From positions 1 to 5,877 of the forward strand of contig DAIOHQ010000278.1 of the NCBI GenBank assembly GCA_036744635.1: DNA of 5,877 nucleotides. Direction: 5' to 3'. A program made the position numbers and the translations under genes. This stretch comes from DAIOHQ01 sp036744635 (GTDB lineage Bacteria; Planctomycetota; Phycisphaerae; Tepidisphaerales; Tepidisphaeraceae). Shown here in pieces: positions 1 through 5,864 of the stretch (position 1 is its first letter; every line of letters begins with the position of its first letter). A model generated the notes under the pieces. That model was not told the DNA's origin and made no database searches. It saw nothing but the letters and a program-made list of their open reading frames with translations.

Positions 1-1146
1 ATGGACGTCGAGCAGTCCATGCGCAACCTTTCCACCGCCCAGGAACAGCTCGTGTCGATCGCCTCCGCCGTCGGCTTAGGGGGGGCAGGAGGGGCGAGGG
101 GGGGCGGCGCAAATATCCTCATCTTCGACGAGCCCACCAGTTCCCTCTCCGAACCCGAAGCCCAGCGCCTTTTTGTCCTGATCGAAGACCTCAAGCGCCG
201 CGGCGTCACCATGATCTACGTCTCCCATCGCATGCCCGAGGTCTTCCGCCTCTGCGACCGCGTCAGTGTCCTGCGCGACGGGAAATATGTGGGAACCCTC
301 GACAAGTCCGATGCCACCGAGGGGCGCGTGGTGCAGATGATGATCGGCCGATCCCTCGAGCAATATTTTCCCAGGCACCTTTCTGAAAAAATCGGCCAGA
401 CCATGCTGCGCGTCGAAAGCCTCTCTTCACCGGGCAAATTCAAGGATGTCTCCTTCCAAATCAAAGCCGGCGAAATCGTCGGCTTCGCCGGCCTGGTCGG
501 CTCCGGCCGCTCCGAGATCGCCAAAGCCATCTTCGGCCTCGACGCCCAACGCTCCGGAAGCGTCATCATCGAGGGCCAGCCGCTAACCGCGGGAAGCGTG
601 CGCGCGGCGATGTCCCGCGGCGTCGGCCTGGTGCCCGAAGACCGCAAGCGCCAGGGACTGGTGCTGATGATGAGCGGCCGAGGCAATTTTTCCCTCGCCA
701 TGCTCGACCGGCTCAATCGCCTGGGGCTGCTCGATTTTTCCGCCGAGCAGCGCGAGGCAGCCGATTATTTCACCCGCTTGCGCGTGAAAACGCCCTCGCT
801 GGCGACGCCGGTGGCCGGCCTGAGCGGTGGAAATCAACAGAAAGTAGTCCTTGCCAAATGGCTTGCCCGCGGTGCCAAGCTGCTGATCGTCGATGAGCCC
901 ACTCGCGGTGTGGATGTGGGCGCCAAGGCCGCCATTCACGAGATCATCGACGACCTCGCCCGCGCCGGCGTGGCCATCCTCCTGATCTCCTCGGAGCTCC
1001 CCGAACTCCTCAACCTCTCCACCAGAATCCTGGTCATGCGCGAAGGCGCCTTAGTCGGTCAACTATCCCGATCGGAAGCTACTCAAGACAACGTCCTGCG
1101 CCTCATGGCCGGCGTCGGCAAAGAATCGGTGAGTCAACGCAATTGA
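1..1146 (+). CDS. Sugar ABC transporter ATP-binding protein, RbsA/MglA/XylG type (N-terminally incomplete)
   Basis: This is the tandem-domain ATPase that powers import of a monosaccharide such as ribose, galactose or xylose, working on the cytoplasmic face with a permease and a periplasmic binding protein that are not in this window. The first nucleotide-binding domain is seen from a signature-like helix (LSTAQEQLV, residues 10-18) through Walker B (ILIFDEPTSSLS, 39-50) and the H-loop (VSHR, 74-77). The second domain has the family's modified Walker A (GLVGSGRSE, 164-172), signature LSGGNQQKVVLAKWLA (274-289), Walker B (LLIVDEPTRGVDVG, 294-307) and SSELPE (330-335) where a canonical H-loop His would sit, as is usual in this family. 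The frame is 381 aa against about 500 aa normally; roughly the first 130 residues, including the first Walker A, are missing at the left edge. A glycine-rich insertion occupies residues 25-37. The specific sugar cannot be assigned. Family assignment is secure; completeness is not. Confidence 0.93.
   Translation: MDVEQSMRNLSTAQEQLVSIASAVGLGGAGGARGGGANILIFDEPTSSLSEPEAQRLFVLIEDLKRRGVTMIYVSHRMPEVFRLCDRVSVLRDGKYVGTLDKSDATEGRVVQMMIGRSLEQYFPRHLSEKIGQTMLRVESLSSPGKFKDVSFQIKAGEIVGFAGLVGSGRSEIAKAIFGLDAQRSGSVIIEGQPLTAGSVRAAMSRGVGLVPEDRKRQGLVLMMSGRGNFSLAMLDRLNRLGLLDFSAEQREAADYFTRLRVKTPSLATPVAGLSGGNQQKVVLAKWLARGAKLLIVDEPTRGVDVGAKAAIHEIIDDLARAGVAILLISSELPELLNLSTRILVMREGALVGQLSRSEATQDNVLRLMAGVGKESVSQRN
79..107 (+). 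repeat. G-rich low-complexity tract inside the ATPase gene
   Basis: The coding strand has G-runs of 7 (79-85), 2 (88-89), 4 (91-94), 7 (98-104) and 2 (106-107) separated by one to three other bases. It fits a G-quadruplex pattern of four G3 runs with short loops and contains two G7 homopolymers. It encodes the Gly/Ala-rich insertion between the signature helix and Walker B of the first ATPase domain, and the downstream frame stays open. Whether it forms a quadruplex or slips in vivo is inference. Confidence 0.7.
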
Positions 1147-1177
1147 GCTGTGCGAACCATTGCCGCAGGTCATTGTG

Positions 1178-1212
1178 CAACGGACAACGGACAACGGACA
1201 ACGGACCACGGA
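1178..1212. repeat. 7-bp tandem repeat (CAACGGA)5 between convergent genes
   Basis: Four perfect copies of CAACGGA (1178-1184, 1185-1191, 1192-1198, 1199-1205) are followed by a one-mismatch copy CCACGGA (1206-1212). The array fills about half of the 73-bp gap between the ATPase stop (1144-1146) and the stop of the minus-strand TPR gene (1220-1222). It resembles the short heptanucleotide tandem repeats (STRR type) known from cyanobacterial genomes. I see no intrinsic terminator hairpin with a T-tract on either strand here. Confidence 0.85.
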
Positions 1213-1219
1213 CCAGCAA

Positions 1220-2242
1220 CTACTTCTCCCTCGTCGTCGGCCTTAAATTCCGCCCCTCCCGCGTTGCCTCAAACGCCGCCTGAAACGCCGCCGCCGATTT
1301 CTGGGCATCATTCTGCTGCTGATACAGCAATCCCAGCGTGTAATACGCCTCGGCCGGATCGGGATTCAACTTGACGATCTCCAGCAGCAGCGGCTTGGCC
1401 TCATCCAGCTTCTTCATCGCCACCAGCGCCCGCGCCCGCGCCAGATTGAGCTGCACTGCCGGCAGCTTCTCCCCAATCTCCTCGATCTGCTTGAGCGCAT
1501 CCGCCGGCTGGCCAAGTACCAGCAGCACATCCGCCATCGCCAGCTTCAATTCCGGATCGTTCGGCTCGTGCTTGATTCCCTGTTCCAGCTCCAGGCGGGC
1601 CTGCTCCGGCATCCCCTTGTCCAGCAGCCGATGCGCCACCGCGATGTGCCGGTTGGCGATCTTCTGATCGGTGTCCGCAACCACGTCATGATCGTTCAGG
1701 CGATGCTCCAGCCCTGCCTGATCAATCTGGTTCGATGCGAACGCGAGGTAGGCTTCAAGATCCTGCGTGAATGATTTGGAAACACCCGGAAGATGGGCCA
1801 CCTGCCTGCCGTCGGCGCGGATGACAAGCGTCGTCGGCCAGGCATACACCGAAAGCTGCCCGGAAAGCGCGAACTCACCGTCCACCACGATTGGCCACGG
1901 ATACTTCCCATCCGCCGCCAGCGCCTTGGCTCCGGCGGGCGCGGATTCACCGCTCAGAATCACGATCGCCTGCGCCGCCTTCGGATCCTTCAACAGCATC
2001 TTGGCCTGATCCAGCGCCTGCGCGCTGGGCTGATGGTCCGCCCGCACGAAAAGCAGCACGGTAGGGCATTCGGCATTCGGCACCTTCACTTCCGCGCCAT
2101 CCACCGTCTTGAGCGTCAGCGCAATCGCTGCCGGTTGCGGCTTGTCTTCGCCGTGCGCTCCCGCCGCCAGCGCCATGATGCACAGCGCCGCGACAGTCAC
2201 GCATCCGCCCCACGATCGCGAAAGAAACATTTTGCTTTTCAT
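1220..2242 (-). CDS. Exported thioredoxin-fold and TPR protein lacking a CXXC pair
   Basis: The product is 340 aa. Residues 1-31 look like a Sec signal peptide (basic start, hydrophobic core VTVAALCIMALAAG, cleavage near AHG/ED), so it should act in the periplasm or cell envelope. Residues about 38-170 resemble a TlpA/thioredoxin fold: a strand TVLLFVRAD, a helix, then WPTTLVIRADG (135-145) with the typical cis-proline. The place where a CXXC would sit reads RADHQPS (67-73), and the mature chain has only one cysteine (C59), so dithiol chemistry is unlikely. About four TPR repeats follow (199-329). It starts 4 nt after the stop of the upstream cytochrome gene, with AGGGA 9 nt before the ATG, implying co-translation. 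The frame stays open upstream to 2473, but that part overlaps the cytochrome gene and would bury the signal peptide. A scaffold or assembly role for the cytochromes is inferred from context only. Confidence 0.85.
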   Translation of the reverse strand: MKSKMFLSRSWGGCVTVAALCIMALAAGAHGEDKPQPAAIALTLKTVDGAEVKVPNAECPTVLLFVRADHQPSAQALDQAKMLLKDPKAAQAIVILSGESAPAGAKALAADGKYPWPIVVDGEFALSGQLSVYAWPTTLVIRADGRQVAHLPGVSKSFTQDLEAYLAFASNQIDQAGLEHRLNDHDVVADTDQKIANRHIAVAHRLLDKGMPEQARLELEQGIKHEPNDPELKLAMADVLLVLGQPADALKQIEEIGEKLPAVQLNLARARALVAMKKLDEAKPLLLEIVKLNPDPAEAYYTLGLLYQQQNDAQKSAAAFQAAFEATREGRNLRPTTREK

Positions 2243-2246
2243 TGCG

Positions 2247-3662
2247 TTAGTTCCCTGCTGCGGCGCTGGCCGCGACGTTCGCCGGCTGCGTCGGTGAGGT
2301 GGGGGGGGCCGGCCTGGCAACCGGGTTTTCCCGATCGTAGAAATATTCCTTATGGCAGCCCGGCTGGCACGATCCGCCGCTCTTGCTCGGCTTGAAGTTG
2401 ATCGGCAATTCCCACTTTCCGTACGGCACCGAGTTGCGAATATGAAACTGCTGCTCGCTGGCGTGCGTCTCATGGCAGGCCCGGCAGGTGCGCCCTTTGT
2501 CCGCTTTGTTCACGTGCGCGTAGTGCAAGTTGGTGCTGCCGTTGCGGAAGTTCGTCAGACCCTTGGTATCCTTGAGCTGCACGAGCTGCTTGTCGTGGCA
2601 CGAGAAGCACAGGTCATACTTCTCGATCTCGAACGAGGTGTAAAACGTCTCCGGATAGCTCTTGGCCAGCAGGCGGGTTTGATCGCTGCCGTGAACTTCA
2701 TGGCACCCCGAGCAGTTGCCTTCCTTGGCGGGGCCGTGCAGATACAGGTTCTTGCTGGTCAGCTCCGATACCGCGGCCACCACGTGTCCATCGGCGTCCT
2801 TGATCTTCTTGTCATGGCACGTCAGGCAGGTCTTGATGGGAACATCCTTCTGCAGCTTTGCCAGCGTTCCGCCGTGGGGGGTGTGGCAGGTCAGGCAGGC
2901 AGCGCCTTCGGTTACCACCGGGTGCTTGTGCGTAGCCTTCTCAACCCGATCCTTGATCTTCTCATGGCAGGACAGGCACAGCTCCGCCGGTGCCTTCTTA
3001 AGCTGCATCACCTGGTCTGATGCGTGCGGTTCGTGGCACTGCTGGCAATCGCCTTCGGCCGCCGGCTTGTGAACGAATTTTGCTTCCTTGAGCTGCTTGT
3101 TCATGTCATCGTGGCAGCTCGTGCAGAGCTCGCGTCCCTCGGCCACCAGCAGCTTCTTGTGATCGGACCGATGGGCATCATGGCATGCCGCGCAGCTTCC
3201 CGCGGCCACCGGACCATGGATGTGCGTGCGTTTCTTGGTTACGTCATCGTGGCAGGTGGCGCACAATTCCGCCATCGTGTCCTTGCGCAGCACCAGCCGC
3301 GTGGCCCCGCCGTGCGGGTTGTGGCACGACAGGCATTTCGCATCCGCCACCGGCTTGTGTACCACCTTGCCGGTGATCTTGCCGATGTGGCAGAACTCGC
3401 ACAGTTCCTTATCCGTCTGCCGCAGCTTGAAGGTGTGCTGCTTCTCATCGACATACGTGTGGCACGCGTCGCAGGCGCCCAGCGCCGTCGGGCCGTGCAG
3501 CACCTTGTACTTCGTCTGCTCGGCGTGGCACCCGCCATCGGTGCAGCTCTTCGTGCGCTCGGTTGGCCGGGCCACTTGCGTCGCCGGCTTAACCGCGTCG
3601 GCCGCGAAAGCGCTGTCCGCGATGCTCAGCACCACAAGAAATCCGATTACGCGCCCGGTCAT
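2247..3662 (-). CDS. Exported 15-haem cytochrome c, doubled-CXXCH type
   Basis: The product is a 471-aa electron-transfer protein with a signal peptide at about 1-20 (cleavage near SAFA/AD). It has 13 CXXCH motifs (first Cys at 64, 88, 110, 134, 157, 180, 206, 229, 256, 279, 317, 352, 393), one CX4CH at the N-terminus (CTDGGCH, 40) and one CX3CH near the C-terminus (CQPGCH, 432). After C40 the motifs fall in seven pairs. Each pair is preceded by a histidine 8-10 residues before its first Cys (H56, 102, 149, 198, 247, 309, 383), often in HGP or HKP, consistent with bis-His ligation. This is the doubled-CXXCH/cytochrome c3-like superfamily. The tail (447-471) is Pro/Ala-rich and haem-free. The ATG overlaps the previous gene's TGA (ATGA, 3659-3662), and AGGGGG lies 7 nt upstream, so translation is coupled to the anchored cytochrome. 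It is likely a periplasmic or surface electron carrier; the partner acceptor is unknown. No transmembrane barrel or reductase motif is seen. Confidence 0.93.
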   Translation of the reverse strand: MTGRVIGFLVVLSIADSAFAADAVKPATQVARPTERTKSCTDGGCHAEQTKYKVLHGPTALGACDACHTYVDEKQHTFKLRQTDKELCEFCHIGKITGKVVHKPVADAKCLSCHNPHGGATRLVLRKDTMAELCATCHDDVTKKRTHIHGPVAAGSCAACHDAHRSDHKKLLVAEGRELCTSCHDDMNKQLKEAKFVHKPAAEGDCQQCHEPHASDQVMQLKKAPAELCLSCHEKIKDRVEKATHKHPVVTEGAACLTCHTPHGGTLAKLQKDVPIKTCLTCHDKKIKDADGHVVAAVSELTSKNLYLHGPAKEGNCSGCHEVHGSDQTRLLAKSYPETFYTSFEIEKYDLCFSCHDKQLVQLKDTKGLTNFRNGSTNLHYAHVNKADKGRTCRACHETHASEQQFHIRNSVPYGKWELPINFKPSKSGGSCQPGCHKEYFYDRENPVARPAPPTSPTQPANVAASAAAGN

Positions 3663-5161
3663 AAGGATTCCCCCTTTCCTGCAACGTCCTTCGCCGCCAG
3701 CAGCTTCTTCTGCGCCTCTTCGAGCAGCGCCTGCGTGTAGCGCGGATTGTGAACGCCCCAGCTTCCATCCAGCTTCACCAGATCCAGGAGCTGCCTGGCC
3801 TCGTTGATCAGCTTGACCGCTTCCGGCGATGTCGGCATCTGCGCGGGAACCTGTTTGATGATGGCGTCATACGTCTCGTGCGTGGCCTTCTGCCACATCG
3901 GGATCATCTTCTCGCCCATCCCCGGCTTGTGGCAGCTATCGCAGGCGGCCGGCGTGGCCGCGTTCACCGTCGCCCCGCTCAACGGCTTCACCGACACGCT
4001 TCGCGGCTGGATGTGGCAGCCGGTGCAGGCGACGTGCGCCAGGAACATCGGCGTCACCGCCGGCGCTGCGCTGGCCGTCGCGTGCGGCGGATCGGTCGAC
4101 TTGTACGTCCGTTGCTGAATGTTGTGCTGGCCGACGTGGCAGGACTGGCAATCGATCTGGTCCAGCCGCATCGCCTGCGCCGCCGGTCCGTGGCGGGTGA
4201 TGCCATGGCAACTGAAGCACTCCACCTTGTGCTTGCCGTCGGAGTGTACCTTGTGCATCTCCTCGGGCGAGGTGAAGCGCTCGATACCGAATTCGTGGCA
4301 CGTGAAGCACTGGTCGCTCTTCACCTTCTGCGTTGAGGCGGTAGCGCCGCGATGGCATGACTCGCATGATGCCCCGTAAGCAAGATATTCGCTGTGGACG
4401 ACCGTGAGCCCCTGGTACTCGATCGGATGGTCGGGCGGGTTGTGACACGTCAGGCAGTCGCTCGGAGCGTGCTTTTCGTGGCCAGCACCTTCCGCCGGAG
4501 TTGCCGCGGCCGGCGCGCCTGCGGGCGTCGTGTCCATTACCGTCTTAACCAGCGCCCCCTTCGCCGAAGCCACTCCACCCGAGGCGCTCTGCGGGGCAGC
4601 GCTGCCCGACGCGACCAGCGGCTTATTCGCACCGTTGTAGGCCAGATGGCAGGTGATGCAGGTGTTGGTGTCCACCTCAAAATGCTGCTCGCCGCGGCTG
4701 TGGGAGTGGCATGTCGTGCAATGCACCTGCACGCCCTTGTATTCCAAATCCAGATGCTTGGCGTGGTTGAAAAAGAACTTGCCATCGTGGCGGGATTGGG
4801 CGCGGACGCGCTCCATGTCATGACAACCCGGCCGGGTGCAGGCGAAATCCGACACGGATGCCGACGGCTTGGTGGCAGTGCGTTCCAGCACGTCATCCAC
4901 TACCTGCCCCAGACCATTCAGCTTGGCCGCGACGAAATTTTGCGCCCCGGGCGGGATATGGCATCGGACGCATTCGACTTCCTTGTGCGCACCGCGATGC
5001 CAGCTCGCGTAATAGCTCTCCATGATGTGGCAGCTTTTGCAGAAGCCGCTTTGGCTGGTCGCCTCAACGCTGATGATGGTGAAGGGCACCATCACGATGA
5101 ACAAACGGAGCGGCCAGCGCCATTTTCCGCCCGGCCACAGGATACGAAGCATGCGCCGCAA
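3659..5161 (-). CDS. Membrane-anchored 12-haem cytochrome c with NapC/NrfH-like N-terminus
   Basis: The product is 500 aa. The basic N-terminus (MRRMLRILWPGGKWRWPLR) and a short hydrophobic stretch (20-34) form a NapC/NirT-style anchor. The first haem site reads CKSCHIM (41-47), matching the CXXCHXM pattern of NrfH-type quinol dehydrogenases, followed by CVRCHIPPG (64-72). Haem motifs start at C41, 64, 108 (CX4CH: CTRPGCH), 148, 168, 236, 266, 285, 315, 338, 379 and 407: 11 CXXCH plus one CX4CH. A Gly/Ala/Pro-rich linker (about 183-227) separates five N-terminal from seven C-terminal haems; the last 70 residues are haem-free and helical. NapC relatives usually carry four or five haems, so this is an extended form. 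It probably takes electrons from quinol and passes them to the overlapping 15-haem product. The start is TTG at 5161 with GGGAG 7 nt upstream; ATG at 5152 (Met4) would be 16 nt from it. There is no CXXCK, so it is not an NrfA-type nitrite reductase. Confidence 0.9.
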   Translation of the reverse strand: MRRMLRILWPGGKWRWPLRLFIVMVPFTIISVEATSQSGFCKSCHIMESYYASWHRGAHKEVECVRCHIPPGAQNFVAAKLNGLGQVVDDVLERTATKPSASVSDFACTRPGCHDMERVRAQSRHDGKFFFNHAKHLDLEYKGVQVHCTTCHSHSRGEQHFEVDTNTCITCHLAYNGANKPLVASGSAAPQSASGGVASAKGALVKTVMDTTPAGAPAAATPAEGAGHEKHAPSDCLTCHNPPDHPIEYQGLTVVHSEYLAYGASCESCHRGATASTQKVKSDQCFTCHEFGIERFTSPEEMHKVHSDGKHKVECFSCHGITRHGPAAQAMRLDQIDCQSCHVGQHNIQQRTYKSTDPPHATASAAPAVTPMFLAHVACTGCHIQPRSVSVKPLSGATVNAATPAACDSCHKPGMGEKMIPMWQKATHETYDAIIKQVPAQMPTSPEAVKLINEARQLLDLVKLDGSWGVHNPRYTQALLEEAQKKLLAAKDVAGKGESL

Positions 5162-5173
5162 GGGTACTCTCCC
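5159..5173 (-). promoter_or_regulatory. Ribosome binding site and TTG start of the cytochrome operon
   Basis: Reading the minus strand, GGGAG (5173-5169) is followed by 7 nt and then TTG (5161-5159). The next in-frame ATG (5152-5150) is 16 nt from the same Shine-Dalgarno, too far for good initiation. An in-frame TAA lies 11 codons upstream of CTG-to-TTG, so the start must be in this short stretch. No convincing -35/-10 pair is seen upstream. Confidence 0.6.
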
Positions 5174-5232
5174 GGTAAATCTTCCGAGAGACAGTTAGCA
5201 GTGCTCATGCCGTGGAACTCATACACTTACGG

Positions 5233-5269
5233 TGCGAAAAGCGGCGATTGTGTTCGGCCCGCTCTCGCA
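5233..5269. promoter_or_regulatory. Imperfect dyad in the divergent spacer, possible operator or leader hairpin
   Basis: TGCGA (5233-5237) pairs with TCGCA (5265-5269), and AGCGG (5240-5244) pairs with CCGCT (5259-5263). This gives ten base pairs with a 2x1 internal bulge around a 14-nt centre. It lies in the 125-bp gap between the cytochrome operon start and the divergent small gene, where a shared regulator site would be expected. It matches no operator I recognise, and in GC-rich DNA chance is a real alternative. Confidence 0.3.
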
Positions 5270-5280
5270 AATGAGAAACT

Positions 5281-5294
5281 GGACTTATGAGTCC
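5281..5294. repeat. Short perfect inverted repeat over a start codon
   Basis: GGACT (5281-5285) and AGTCC (5290-5294) are separated by 4 nt, and the loop contains the ATG of the small plus-strand gene (5287-5289). It could hide the start codon in mRNA or be a short protein-binding site. A 5-bp arm is weak evidence. Confidence 0.25.
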
Positions 5295-5538
5295 TCTTAT
5301 CCAGAAGAAGCCGGAAAATAACCAATACCTGTCAAATGAAGCAGGTCCGCCGCGGGCTTTGCCGGCCGCGGGCGTGCTGGTGGTCTTCGGGGCCAGCGAC
5401 TGGTTCGAGGCGAAGACCGACAACGAGTGGTGGCATCCCTGGTGGCTGCTGCTGTGGAAAGCGGCCTGCGTGATCGCCCTGGCAACCATCGCAGTCATCG
5501 CCTACCGCCGCGAGCGCCTGCGGAAGCTCTACCAGTAA
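5287..5538 (+). CDS. Small tryptophan-rich single-pass membrane protein, function unknown
   Basis: The product is 83 aa and I recognise no family. Residues about 1-25 are polar. A motif ASDWFEAKTDNEWWHPWW (36-53) has five tryptophans, three of them in WWHPWW-like context at the membrane edge. One hydrophobic helix follows (about 52-73, LLLWKAACVIALATIAVIAY), then a basic tail RRERLRKLYQ. By the positive-inside rule the C-terminus should be cytoplasmic and the Trp-rich part outside. Third codon positions are strongly G/C from about codon 22 onward, as in the neighbours, but not in the first 21 codons, so the true start may be further in (for example GTG at 5374). The Shine-Dalgarno is weak. 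It is divergent from the cytochrome operon, so a role in the same respiratory chain is possible but only by position. Confidence 0.55.
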   Translation: MSPLIQKKPENNQYLSNEAGPPRALPAAGVLVVFGASDWFEAKTDNEWWHPWWLLLWKAACVIALATIAVIAYRRERLRKLYQ

Positions 5539-5864
5539 TGGTCCCGGCATGAAGCAACGGTGCGGTGGGCACTTCCGCACCTGCGGTGGGCAATTCCGCC
5601 GGGATACCGTCGGCCATTCATCGCTCCGCGTTGCTGCGCGAAAGGCTGGCGAAATGTACCGGACCCCGTTGCGTTCTCCATCGCGTATTGACTCCTGACC
5701 CTTTATGCGCTCCCTGCCACTGCGCCACTGCGCATTCATGGTTTTCCTCTACTGTCCTTGCGTTTCCCATTTCTCCTACTTGGATTTCGCTTGCTGTTGC
5801 GCAAATCGAGCAGCGCGTTACCTAGCACTACAGCGCTACGTCCGCATCGGATAGGAGCGAAGTC
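5539..5864. other. Gene-free stretch at the right end
   Basis: Apart from the 18-bp direct repeats, this segment has an 8-bp tandem CCACTGCG pair (5717-5724, 5725-5732) and a pyrimidine-rich patch at about 5739-5781. A plus-strand open frame (5565-5825, 86 aa) crosses it, but it has no convincing Shine-Dalgarno, no third-position G/C bias and no recognisable domain. I see no tRNA, CRISPR array or insertion-sequence end. Confidence 0.6.
5561..5599. repeat. Two 18-bp direct repeats at 21-bp spacing, with a hairpin
   Basis: TGCGGTGGGCACTTCCGC (5561-5578) recurs at 5582-5599 with one mismatch (C to A). The first copy sits in a perfect hairpin: GGTGCGG (5559-5565) and CCGCACC (5575-5581) around a 9-nt loop; the second copy keeps only a 4-bp GCGG/CCGC stem. 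It begins 20 nt after the stop of the small membrane gene. There is no following T-tract, so I do not call it an intrinsic terminator. Confidence 0.65.

Noticed and set aside
1150..1374. Plus-strand 74-aa open frame beginning in the convergent gap
   Set aside because: Its first part is the translated 7-bp repeat and the rest is antisense to the TPR gene.
2180..2242. Lipoprotein signal in the TPR protein (Cys21)
   Set aside because: The residue before the cysteine is Leu, which does not fit a lipobox; a normal signal peptide with cleavage near residue 31 fits better.
2243..2473. N-terminal extension of the TPR gene upstream of its ATG at 2242
   Set aside because: It overlaps the 3' end of the cytochrome gene, reads as Arg/Ser-rich out-of-frame translation, and would place a clear signal peptide in mid-protein.
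3659..5161. NrfA-type nitrite reductase or octahaem reductase identity for the 12-haem protein
   Set aside because: No CXXCK or other catalytic haem motif is present; every haem motif ends in CH.
2352..5290. Long plus-strand open frames opposite the cytochrome genes (2352-3020, 3024-3740, 3220-3807, 3749-4336, 4394-5290)
   Set aside because: They are antisense to haem-motif-rich genes; the high G/C third-position bias of the real genes keeps the opposite frames open. They show no domains or good ribosome sites.
5559..5581. Intrinsic terminator after the small membrane gene
   Set aside because: The stem is strong but is not followed by a T-tract.
5561..5599. CRISPR-like array
   Set aside because: Only two 18-bp copies separated by 3 nt; no spacers and no cas genes.
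5565..5825. Plus-strand 86-aa open frame at the right end
   Set aside because: No codon bias, no recognisable domain, begins inside a repeat, and lacks a convincing Shine-Dalgarno.
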